Shown here: positions 44,201-54,666 of the stretch, piece by piece
How the letters are laid out: each line of letters starts with the position of its first letter
Position numbering within the stretch: position 1 is the stretch's first letter
Assembly (NCBI GenBank): GCA_902728285.1
Contig: CACVBU010000217.1
Span: forward strand, 9,015-73,014
Direction of reading: 5' to 3'
From: Clytia hemisphaerica
Lineage: Eukaryota > Cnidaria > Hydrozoa > Leptothecata > Clytiidae
DNA length: 64,000 bases
Notes under the pieces: model-generated
What the model saw: the letters and a program-made list of their open reading frames with translations, nothing else
Told to the model about the DNA's origin: nothing
The model's database searches: none
Made by a program: the position numbers and the translations under genes

Positions 44201-47200
44201 AGTTGGGATTCCATAACCTGAGGGTTGAGAATATTTCAACCTCGGAAGACCAATAATAGAAGTTTTATCGCGCATGTGTCAATCTAATCACTGTAGAAAA
44301 AATCAAAGATGAAGAGCAAATATTACCATATTAATGTCTAGCAGTCACATTATGCGAGCTCTAGCATTCCATATTATGGTGCGGTCATAATGCGGTTATA
44401 TCAGTAGAATAACAACTAGGAAATTCTGAGCAAGAAGATGTAGGTACCTTTTCGTATAGTAGAGGTGTACCCAAAATAAAGGCCCTAAAAGTTTGCGCAT
44501 AATCAGGCTTGAACCAAAAGAATTTTGTCACAACACGCTAATTATGCAAATTTCTTATAGCGACAACAAAAGAAACCCTATTTACTCGACATAAACTCCC
44601 TTAAGGGCAAAAGACCTGGTATATGACGAGCCGTTTTTCCATTGTTTTCAAGAAGCTGTTTTTCCATCTCTTTACATTCCTCTGAGCAGACTGTATCAGT
44701 ATGCAGTTTACTATTTACGAATTCCCCAGAAACCTCTCCAAGTGTAATTGAAATGAGTTTCTTTCAAAGGAAATCTTTTACATGATCCCCAAATGTATAA
44801 GTAATAGTAATGATATGACATTGAGGGAAATAGGGATAAGGTCGTGTTCAGACCTGAAAGTTAAGTTTAAGATTTAAGTAGTACTCTATTGAGATGGGAA
44901 TTCAATTATAATCACTTTTCTTTGTCATCATCGATTGGCGATCTCGAGGAATCTCCTTTCCTAACTTGAAATCATGTCATCTTCTCTCTTGAGATACTTT
45001 GAAACAAAAAAGATTTCAGGGAATCCCTCTGCAAAACACTAATTCGTTTTCGTTGAAGCCATTACTGCTAGAGATGCTCCGAGCGTCTCTAAGTCATAAA
45101 TTTCACGTTCTTTTTTCTTCATTTACAAAAGGAGCATGCTTTTCACTTGCGAATTCTGATTTCGTCTATTCAGAAAACTGTAACGAAATCGTAAAAACTT
45201 TTCTTTTAAACCAGAGGGTGATTCCTTTTTAAACTTTGGTTTAACTAATGAGGAGCGTGCCGTTAGATACAAAAGGAATATAAAAGAAACATATAGACCT
45301 AATTGCTTTAAACCTTGGTCTGAACACGACCTAATACTGCGAGTTTCATTTTGAAATACTTTGAAATAGCACGAACGAAGTGAGGGCTATTTCAAAGTAT
45401 TTTAAAATGATACGAGGGGTATTACTTAATCCTAATTTCACGAAATGCCATACCATTCCTGGTTAATTATATGACTGATTTTATCATTTCTTAAAGAGCT
45501 ATCCGAAATGGGGATTCCAGAATTAAGACAGAAAATTTATGATGTATTGTAGAAATATGATGTATTGCTTCAAAACACAAATCATTTCATCCCATATCAT
45601 TTTCAAATTGTTGCAGATAAATATATCAAAAATATTATGTCAAACAACAAAACTAATAATCCATTACCGTAAATCCGTAAATCCTCGAATAAGCGCCCGG
45701 GTGCTAATTTAATTTTTCAATCTCTAAAAGGGGCACTTATTCAAGCGGGGTGCTTATACTCTAGGAGCTGAGTTAGGTCCCGTATGCACATCGGCGTATA
45801 GTCATTTTTTCTTTTGATCATGAAAGTATAGTCCTTGAAGAGTCAGAAAACGTGTGTGGCGTTATTTGGATCAGGCTCAAATTTCCATAATGGCGGATTT
45901 TAGATTTTCAACCCTTTTTAGCCCTCTTGCTTGAAAATAAATTTTCTTTTGACTTCAAACATAGACATATTATATACCAATCGATCACAAATTTTATGCT
46001 GATTAAGAAAAAGGTCAGAACCATGGTCTGAAAATTTCGCTATCTAAAGATATGAAGCACTTTCGATTTTGATTTTTTGAAATGATTACTTTTGGTTCCA
46101 AATTTGCGTGGCTGTAACATTTGATTTGCTTACTTGATTTACTTGAAATTTTCCGAGGGTCTTGTCTACCTTCCAAATAATAAAATTCAGGAAAAATTTT
46201 TTTTCTACATGAATTTAGAAATCCATAATGGCGGATTCAAAATTTTCTTTCGTCACATGGGGTCCTAGGCTCTGCTAGGCTAAGAAAAATATTTTTGATC
46301 TTAAAACCATGTATATTATATACCAATCGATCAGAAATTCTATGCTGATTAAGAAAAAGGTCAATATTATGGTCTGAAAATTTTTCTATCTTGAGCTATG
46401 AAGTACTTTCGTTTTCAAAACTTAGAAAACGAAAGTACTTCGTATCTCTTGATAGCGATATTTTCAGACCATGGTTTTGACCTTTTTCTCAACCAGCATA
46501 AAATTTCTGATCGATTGGTATATAATATACATGGTTTTAAGATCAAAAAATATTTTTCTTAGGCTAGCAGAGCCTAGGACCCCATGTGACGAAAGAAAAT
46601 TTTGAATCCGCCATTATGGATTTCTAAATTCATGTAGAAAAAAAATTTTTCCTGAATTTTATTATTTGGAAGGTAGACAAGACCCTCGGAAAATTTCAAG
46701 TAAATCAAGTAAGCCAATCAAATGTTACAGCCACGCAAATTTGGAACCAAAAGTAATCATTTCAAAAAATCGAAATCGAAAGTGCTTCATATCTTTAGAT
46801 AGCGAAATTTTCAGACCATGGTTTTGACCTTTTTCTTAATCAGCATAAAATTTGTGATTGATTGGTATATAATATGTCTATGTTTGAAGTCAAAAAAAAA
46901 CTTTGTTTCAAGCAAGAGGGCTAAAAAGGGTGGAAAATCTAAAATCCGCCATTATGGAAATTTGAGCCTGATCCAAATAACGCCACACACGTTTTCTGAC
47001 TCTTCAAGGACTATACTTTCATGGTCAAAAGAAAAAATGACTATACGCCAATGTGCATGCGGGACACAACTCAGCTCCTAGAGTATTATTCGAGCGGGGT
47101 GCTTATTTTTTTATTTCAGAAATTCGTATATCAACAAACTCGGAATCTGCTTAAACTTAACTGTTTCAAAGGGTTGATTTTTCAATAAATGATGAATAAA

Positions 47201-50200
47201 AGAAAAATTGGAAAAATCCAATTGACAATTTCTATCGTTTTATTCTTAATCGCTTTCTTTCTTTTTAAGACACAAGTATCTACTCAATATCTTATTCAAT
47301 CAATAACAATATTCGAATACTTTAATGGGATAAATTTTCGCGGGATTAATTTTCGCGGATTTCGCGGATTTGGGTGTCATCCGCGAAAATAAGTCCCATT
47401 GGAAATTTGAAAAAGGCCCATCCGCGAAAATTAGTTTCCGCGAAAAATTTGAATTTTTTTTGCAATCCGCGAAATTTCTATTTTCTTCGTTTTTTATTTT
47501 AAAGATCAAATCCTCGATATGCTTGTTAGCAAAAAATCGTTATCCTCAAAATTTTCTTCACTAATTTACAAACTTGGAAGAGGTATTGGAAAATTTTTTA
47601 TCTAAAGTGATGAAGTTAAACATTTATGAAAAGGATATGTAAGATTTTTTCCCAAATAGGCTGTGAAAATTTAACTCCGCACCATGGAAGTTCAAATTCA
47701 ACTTTTGATAGTTGTAATACATATCTCCTCGCCCTATTCCAAAACAGCCTCTTATTACTTGAAAAAATTTTTTTTAATTTGTACCCCAATCCGCGAAATT
47801 AAATCCTCGCGAAAAATCAGGAAATCCCTTATCCGCGAAAATTAATCCCCGCGAAATCTTAAAATTTCGCGGATGAGCTCAACCGCGAAATTCAATCCCC
47901 GCGAAAATTTATCCCGCCATTAAAGTAAGCGCCCCTCCCTGGAATAAAATCATCATCCAACAGCTCGAATTTGTTGTCATCTTTATACATTTTTCTTATA
48001 TTTTTCCTCCTTTGATTTTGGTCGAACGGCTATCTTCAGTATCTTCAAAATATTTGTGTTTGTTTTTAAAAAAATCGAATGTTGTCAAAAATAATCAAAT
48101 GTTTTGGAAATTCGAGCACTACTCAGCGTGTGGAATTATGTTAGGAGAAAATGGTTTTGATCAAAAATATTACTTCTAAAAATGAAGTAAATAATCTTAA
48201 TTTCTCCTGAATGGTTCAACAGTTTTGTTGTTTCCGTATCAAGCGGGGTATTACAAAATAATACCCCGTCGTAGGATAAGAGCGCGCAACCTAAATAAAA
48301 TCAGTCATATAATTACAGTAATTACTAAACTATTAATTATGGAAATGTCACTTTAATTGAATCGAAATAATAGACAGACTTTATGTGATGACTCTCTCTA
48401 TCACCAACTCTTTAAAAAAAGATTTTTTTGAGTTGTGTTTTCAACGACGGGAATAAAGATATTAACTTTGAACTTCATCCAAGATCTTGGATGGTCGTTA
48501 TGGGTACTTTTCTTGAATAGAATCAGGATTGATCAGCACAGGTCGATATAAGGTTTCGGCCTGTGTTTGTCACGGTATTTAACCGCCGTTCGTGTTTTTA
48601 AGGGTTCGACCTATTTGCCAGATGTCGGCACATCCCGACATGAGCGACCACAGAGTTAAACATCGCATTTAACTTTATTTTCTGAAAAATATCAGAAATA
48701 TAAGTGATATGTGTTAACTTTGAGTTGAAAAATGTATAATTATGAAAACCATTTTTGAGATATATTTTAATTATTCAACAGTTCTAATTAATGAAATCTA
48801 GTTCAAAATCGAACAATCAATAAACTATAAAAAAACCTCTGGCAAATAGGTCGAGACCTGGTTAAAAAATCGAAAATATGCTCTTGTCGGCACATGTCGA
48901 CAGCGGCACGGAAAGGCATTCGATGTTACATTAAACAAAGGATGAAATTTTGGCGGAAAGAAAATTTGACTGATTTCATGGAATTTTCCTGCCAAATCAA
49001 TTTATTTTATGTATTTTCCTAATTCGTGTCCTGTCATTTCATCATTTTGCTTATTTGATAAAAGTCTTTTTCCAAAAATATCCTGCAATGGGAAAATTTA
49101 TTTTTTCAAATATTCGCAAAATGGAATTTCCCTCTAAGAAATCTTTTTCGGCGATCTGCAAAATTAAATTCCCGCCTAAATTTACTTTTTAAGAAAAAAT
49201 ATTTCAATGGATTACTTCGAGGTTGTTTTCGAAGACTTCTGAATTGCTTGCTCTGTTGAGTATATGCACATGCACTAAACTCTAATGACTTTCACATCCG
49301 CATCCTCAAAATATCTATAGATGATCATCAAAAGGACAAAAGGAGCAAAGATATTTTTATTGGGTCTAGGAGCTTTTTGCTACAACACATATCAATCTTT
49401 CCTAGCAATCTTCTATTCTTTTTCATTAGAAAACCCTCGCTCAATCGTCCCCTTCCACTTGTCAGCCTTGTCGAAAGGGTCGAGACGGTCGAGACGGTCG
49501 TGATGGCTTGAACGGGCTACCTGGACGAGATGGGGAAGATGGATGCCAGGGACCAGCCGGCAGAGACGGACTACTTGGCGTCAGAGGGCCAGAAGGTGTT
49601 CAAGGTATTCAAGGCCGCCCTGGGTCAAATGGAACAAAAGGAGAACAAGGGGTTCCAGGAAAAGGTAAATATGAAAGGTTCAAGTGCAACAGCATGCATG
49701 TATGTTTTGATTTTAAAGAGATCAGTAAAAGGTAAGCAGCACGCATCCTCTCGGGTATGATTGAATATGTACGTACTTTTTGAATGGTCTTAAACGCAAA
49801 AACGGGGGGGGGGCAAACTCTAGAACGCGAATTTTACATACGTTATCAAAACATATCAGAGAATATCTTTTTGACTTACTCGTACTCTTTGTATAACACA
49901 TATAAGATTCCGTTATACTGAAAGTAATCAAGTTAATTTCGTTATTAGATGGCAAAGACGGTATCAATGGAGTTCCTGGGGTAAATGGAAGACCAGGCCC
50001 TCAAGGCCGACCTGGAAAAGGTTAGTAAAGATTTTCTTTATTTCCTTGTTCCATGTATAGCATTTATAAGCAAAAAAAGCTCTTCATCAGATATCAAAAC
50101 ACTTAGAAATAAAATATGTCTTATGTAATAGCTTGATAAAGTAGAAAACTAAACTAAAGTCTGTCTCGAAATAATTTGCAACTGGAGAAAAAAATGGCTG

Positions 50201-53200
50201 TAACTTTTGATAGAATTCGAATCAAGTTGCGGTTTTGTGCTTGTTAAAAAGATATTCGTGAGTGGAATATTATCAAGTAAAAACAATTGAGAAAAAAAAG
50301 GAAAATGAAAATGAAAAATGAAGAAGAAAAAAATCAACTTCTTGTAGAAATGTGGTATAGTTATCATTTTCACAGGAGTGATTCTTCAATCTTAGATCAT
50401 TATCACTGTTAAAAAATTTTTCAAAAATATTCATTCAATCAAAAGATATCAAACAAAATTTATTGCTGGTTGACTCTATAAAGTACTAAAAAACGACAAA
50501 AAAAAACGAAAAAACCTGCCTTTTGTCGATCAACCAGCAATAAACTTTGTTTGATACTTTTGATTGAATGAATATTTTTGAAAAATTTTTTCACAGTGAT
50601 GATGAATAAAGATTGAAGAGTCACTCCTGTGAAATTGATAGTTATACCACATTTCTACAAGAAGTTAATTTTTTTCTTCTTCATTTTTCATTTTCATTTT
50701 CCTTTTATTTCTCAATTTTTTTACTTGATAATATTCCACTCACGAATATCTTTTTAACGAGCACAATACCGTAACTTGATTCGAATTCTATCAAAAGGGG
50801 TTGGTCTAAAAAGCAGGGTAGCCAATTGGGGTAGCCAATTGGGCTATGTTGTGGGGTACCTAAATATTTTACAGACCAGAATAGAAATACCGAAAATGAA
50901 TGCATAGAACCACATTTTACTGACCAGGGAGCATGAATCTGATTGATACTTAGATTGATCATGTATGATTCCAAAGATAAACAAAGATATAAATTACCAC
51001 GTGTTAATGCACGAGGAGTAAGAAATAGAGCTTCATTATAATAGAGCTATTTCCAACCTTTTGTACCTATTATAAGCTGCCATATTTAAAAATTTTGAAA
51101 GGAATTAATTGTTTGAAACATCTAAACATGATTTAAATTAAACAATAGATTCAATAACAAAGGATTGTTAAGATATGACAAGATTAGAGATCATATGGCC
51201 TAAAGGCGATTCCAAAGCTATTATCATCATCGAATTACAGCTTCACGGAAATAACAATTAAAAACATAAATAAAATCTAAATCTAAAATATTAAAAACTG
51301 TTTTGTATATATTTTTTATTCGGGTCTGTAAATTTTCAATCGAAGCCAAGAAGGAAGACAAAATGGCGCCAGGTCTCTTGAGAAGTAACAAAGTTCAGTA
51401 CATTTGGAAAAAAGGCTATTGTGGCTGAAGTTCGAAAGGAATCTTAAATTTTATTACATGGAATCATTAACAAGATGTTGTAATAGTTATTTCCACATTA
51501 AACAGGTTTCAGATTTCAAAAGTTTAGGCAAAAAGAGGTACCCCATAACCTAGCCCAATTGGCTACCCCATTGGCTACCCTGCTTTTTAGACCAACCCTA
51601 TCAAAAGTTACAGCTATTTATTTCTCCAGCTGCAAATTATTTCGAGACAGACTTTAGACGATACTATCGATACCGTTGGATGGATAAAGTAAACGCAGGG
51701 ACATATGTATGCGTCTAGTTAACACTCATTAGGGTGGTTTACGGCTTACGGGGAAAAAAGCGGCAGTAAAGTTTAGCCCTGTGTTAATGACAGGATTGTC
51801 TAAGTTTAAACAAGCATAGACTTTCGCAAATCGTGGTACCCATAAAAATGAAATATAAAAAGAGACAAACTTTTTCTAACTCTATTAAGAAGGCCCCTTC
51901 CGTTGGAGGGTTTTCGTGGCGTGTTATTGCATGAAATTTAAAAAAATATTGCGTAATGGCGTGAAAATCAAATAACGGCGTGGTCGTGTAATACAGATTT
52001 TTAAGGTGTTAATTCTGAGGCCAATAACTGTTTCTGTTTTTGTGATTTTAGATGGTTCAATTGGTGGCAGTTACTTTAAAGAATGTGCCTGGAGATTTAC
52101 ATCTGATAAAGAAACTGGCTTGCTTAAGGTATGGCTTTTATCAATGTTAAAAAATTTGATGTATTGATAATAACCATAGCAGAACATTTACTGGTATATC
52201 ATATTAGTGTTGCGAATCCTATGAAAATACCAAGCTTCAAAGGATAGATAAAGGGCTCTGACCATAGTCAAAGATTTGATTTTAGTATTTGAACATGAAA
52301 GTTATGTTTAAGGTTCTTTAACACTTTTACCAAATAATTGCGTTATAAATAGCTTTTTAGTCAAATCCCTTGAAAGTAATTGAGAATTCAATTGTAAAAA
52401 TGACGCCATGAACTTTTAAAAAGAGGTTATTGTTATGTTGCATTACCCTCTTTTATAAAAAGTGCTAAGTTTTAATGGGTAATTAACATTTTTGTTTCGA
52501 GGTTTTTTCAAACTGTCCACAAAGTATTGAACTGTTTTTTATTTTTTGGAAAGTTTTTCGACCGTAAATAAGTAAATAAAAAAACTGAAAGTATTTATTA
52601 GCTTCTGATTCAAACCACAAGTGATTAAACAACTCAAAATATAGTAGCTCATCAAAATCACTAACTTGTCAAGCAACCAGCATAACAGCCACAGTGAGCT
52701 TATACATGTATTTTTTTATAAGCATACAAAAATCCGAAAACAGGCTCAGAAATGCTTAGGTTCAAAGCTTAATAAGGCTGAAAAATGCTTGAGGGGATGC
52801 TTAAATCTAAGACACAAATTTAGGGAAATACTGAAAATCCACAAAATCAGAAAAAAAACATTTTTCGTAGGCTCAAGTAATGTTTGCCATATGCCTAATT
52901 TTTCCCCATATCTGAGCCTAGATATGCTTATAAGTGCAATGCTTATAAAAATATCCATATTTTCAAGTTAAATCACGCAAACGAGAGTGTCGAAGTGGAT
53001 CATTGTTTAAACCGATGAATTCTTCTTAAGGCGGTTGTTATCCAGTGATGTGAGCACCGTTCTAGTCTAAATTGATGCATCAAAAGTTAGTGGCTGTTTT
53101 TCTATGAAAACTTTGGATGCAGGATTGATGGTCAAAAAGCATTATTTTCTCAAGGCTTTGTGACTGTTGATGGCAGAAAAGCCATAATGAACTTGATGAT

Positions 53201-54666
53201 TTAGTTTTAATTATGTTTAATTTGTAATCCCGGGTGTATATAAGTTTTTTTGTTTAGTGTCTTTTCATTTCATTACGTCTCATGAGGCTTCTTTGTTTTG
53301 CATTGCGTCACATTCCCTTGCGTCTAGATAATTGCCCCTCATGGGAAATTAGATTAGGTTTATATTTTGTAACTATTTTGTTTGTAAACTAGTTCGACAC
53401 ACAGAGAGAGTAAGAGAGCGTTTTTGTGTGTTGTGCTAGTAGAAGCAAAATTATTTTTACTGTCGTTTTTACAAGAACTTGAGAACTCGACTTTACATTT
53501 TTCGTTGTCTATTTTCTGTTTGGATTTCTAGTTTTCTACTTACTCTTAGGTTCCAAATAAGGGGGGGGGGGTTCGAATAAACGGGGGGGGGCTGAAAACT
53601 TTCTAGATCTTAATAAACAGGGGGGACCTAATTGCCGGGGGGTTGGAAATTGTACTTCTGAAACCCAAAAATAAGGTAAAAATAGGCTAAAATCAGGCTA
53701 TTTAGAGCAAAATAAGGGGCCTTCTCTTTGACAGCTGAAAATATTCTTAGAGATTAATAAACGGGGGGGGGTCCTAATAACGTCCGGGGGGGTTGGAAAA
53801 TTTTAGAAAAATTAACAAGCGGGGGGGGGCCGTTTATTTAGAACCTAAGAGTAAGTTCTTAATATTTCGACCAGTCATTAATAAAATCTTTTCACAGCCA
53901 CAGTGACAAATAAGTTTTTAGAAAAACTTTCCAAAAATCTATTTTTAGTTCAGTAAAAGATACATCATCTACTGCAAAAAAAATTTTCTTTGCCGAAAAT
54001 AAGCTGTTCAAAATTGAAATATATACTCTTCTTTGCAAAAGTCTTCATTTTCTTCTTCGTGAAACTTTTTCATTGCGATTCATCAATTTTAAAACTCGAG
54101 GATAATTGACCTAACAGAAAATATAAGACAGAGGACAGTTTTGTGGGCTACATCAAATAAAAATTTATATTTTGTACGTGGCAAATATAAATTCACAATG
54201 GTCAGAGTCCTTAAGGCCCTCCTTAAGTGTATTATTATGGTGGGATCAAAAAAAGAAGAATAATTGTTTCTGAACAATACGACAATATATTGTATGTATT
54301 TCTTATGACTTCTTATTCAATCTTTCAAATGAACAGGATTGCAAGTTCAATAAATCAAAGACCGACTCATACTTGATGGTGTCAATTTCTTCAAATATAC
54401 GGCAAGGAAAGAATAAAGCATGCAGTCGATGGTTTGTCACCTTTGATGGAAATGAATGTTCTCCTTACCCAATAGACCATTTGTATTACAGAAGCACTGC
54501 GAATGATGACTACATCCCGTTCACAATGAAAGGTGTTTGCAAAATCAACAAATCAGGTGTTGTGAGTGTTGGATTCAACGTTGGGAAATGTTCAGGTTTT
54601 GATTCGCTTGGTGATGTTTACACAGGATGGAATCAAGTGACACGTATCGTTATTGAAGAGCTCTAA
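41288..54666 (+). CDS. CTHRC1-like: CTHRC1-like secreted collagen, gene C
   Basis: Exons 41288-41398 (signal peptide MKKVILFIQILLVLGS), 49430-49664 (CQPC pair, Gly-X-Y), 49949-50020 (Gly-X-Y), 52052-52128 (KECAWRF) and 54337-54666 (CTHRC1 C-terminal domain), totalling 274 residues with all GT-AG splice sites and no lesion. The collagen part has one more Gly-Arg-Asp triplet than B, from a nine-base tandem duplication (GGTCGAGAC) in exon 2. The last exon has one extra codon (CSGFDSLGD for CSGYPLGN). Introns 1, 3 and 4 are swollen by nested elements to about 8.0, 2.0 and 2.2 kb. The TATA box seen in A and B is TACAAAA here (41154-41160), so expression may differ. Best-preserved member of the three. 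Astacin 3 follows 2.4 kb downstream. Confidence 0.9.
42275..43439. mobile_element. GGGCTCTGACC-family TIR element with a nested insertion
   Basis: GGGCTCTGACCAGAGTGAA at the left and CTATGGGCAGAGCCC at the right, bordered by TTAA. A ~470-bp insertion at about 42608-43075 is a reverse-orientation relative of gene B intron 1 sequence (GATTCTATTCAGCGCGC and CCTCTGATACTCAGGG). Confidence 0.65.
44840..45332. mobile_element. ~490-bp TIR element in gene C intron 1
   Basis: AGGTCGTGTTCAGACC at the left and GGTCTGAACACGACCT at the right form a perfect 16-bp inverted repeat. The open frame 44999-45232 inside has no recognised domain. Confidence 0.75.
45758..47084. repeat. 1.3-kb near-perfect palindrome
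   Basis: The left arm starts TACTCTAGGAGCTGAGTT and the right arm ends AACTCAGCTCCTAGAGTA. Arms of about 655 bp meet at GAAGTACTTTCGTTTTC near 46400 and its partner GAAAACGAAAGTACTTC near 46425, with under 15 bp between. They differ by only scattered bases. The flanks ATTCAAGCGGGGTGCTTAT and ATTCGAGCGGGGTGCTTAT are near-identical direct repeats. The open frame 46818-47081 lies on the right arm and is not supported as a gene. Confidence 0.85.
47320..47925. mobile_element. TIR element rich in CCGCGAAA words
   Basis: Left CTTTAATGGGATAAATTTTC and right GAAAATTTATCCCGCCATTAAAG are inverted. Many CCGCGAAA/TTTCGCGG words lie in both orientations, giving a local CpG-rich patch in AT-rich DNA. Confidence 0.7.
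48603..48860. mobile_element. ~260-bp TIR element
   Basis: GGTTCGACCTATTTGCCAGA at the left and TCTGGCAAATAGGTCGAGACC at the right are inverted. The interior GTCGGCACATCCCGACATG has an echo in GTCGGCACATGTCGACA just outside. Confidence 0.6.
50157..51654. mobile_element. Fold-back element with TA target in gene C intron 3 (another element inserted in it)
   Basis: Left AAGTCTGTCTCGAAATAATT and right AATTATTTCGAGACAGACTT, each bordered by TA. Without the insert at 50798-51598 the element is one palindrome of about 700 bp, with arms meeting near 50480-50520 (ATTGCTGGTTGAC and GATCAACCAGCAAT). A TA duplication fits Tc1/mariner-type MITEs. The intron of genes A and B lacks it. Confidence 0.8.
50798..51598. 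mobile_element. 801-bp TIR element with 9-bp duplication, nested in the fold-back element
   Basis: GGGTTGGTCTAAAAAGCAGG and CCTGCTTTTTAGACCAACCC are perfect inverted ends, flanked by TATCAAAAG at 50789-50797 and 51599-51607. Subterminal GTAGCCAATTGGG words repeat. A truncated relative starts near 41448. The 9-bp duplication and G-starting ends fit Merlin or Mutator; no transposase is seen. Confidence 0.85.
52253..54210. mobile_element. GGGCTCTGACC-family element in intron 4 of gene C, with nested inserts
   Basis: Left GGGCTCTGACCATAGTC, right CAATGGTCAGAGTCC followed by TTAA. Roughly 1.3 kb longer than the gene B copy because of insertions around 52560-53070 and 53170-53900. Confidence 0.7.
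53536..53854. mobile_element. TIR element with very long G runs
   Basis: ACTTACTCTTAGGTTC at the left and GAACCTAAGAGTAAGT at the right are inverted. Between them lie at least six runs of 6 to 11 G on one strand (53561-53571, 53583-53591, and others to 53829), mostly after AATAAAC. Confidence 0.75.

Larger units (their letters stand above)
41399..49429. other. Intron 1 of gene C, an 8-kb nest of transposable elements
   Basis: Where genes A and B have 350-530 bp, gene C has 8 kb. Components include a fragment of the GGGTTGGTCTAAAAAGCAGG family at about 41448, a hairpin CCGAGTTATAA-CTC-TTATAACTCGG at 42225-42250, and the separate entries at 42275-43439, 44840-45332, 45758-47084, 47320-47925 and 48603-48860. 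Blocks near 44200-44330 and 48440-48600 resemble gene B intron 1 (35405-35590), suggesting a long relative of the short element there. Open frames such as 41614-41865 and 42001-42237 show no domain. Confidence 0.65.
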
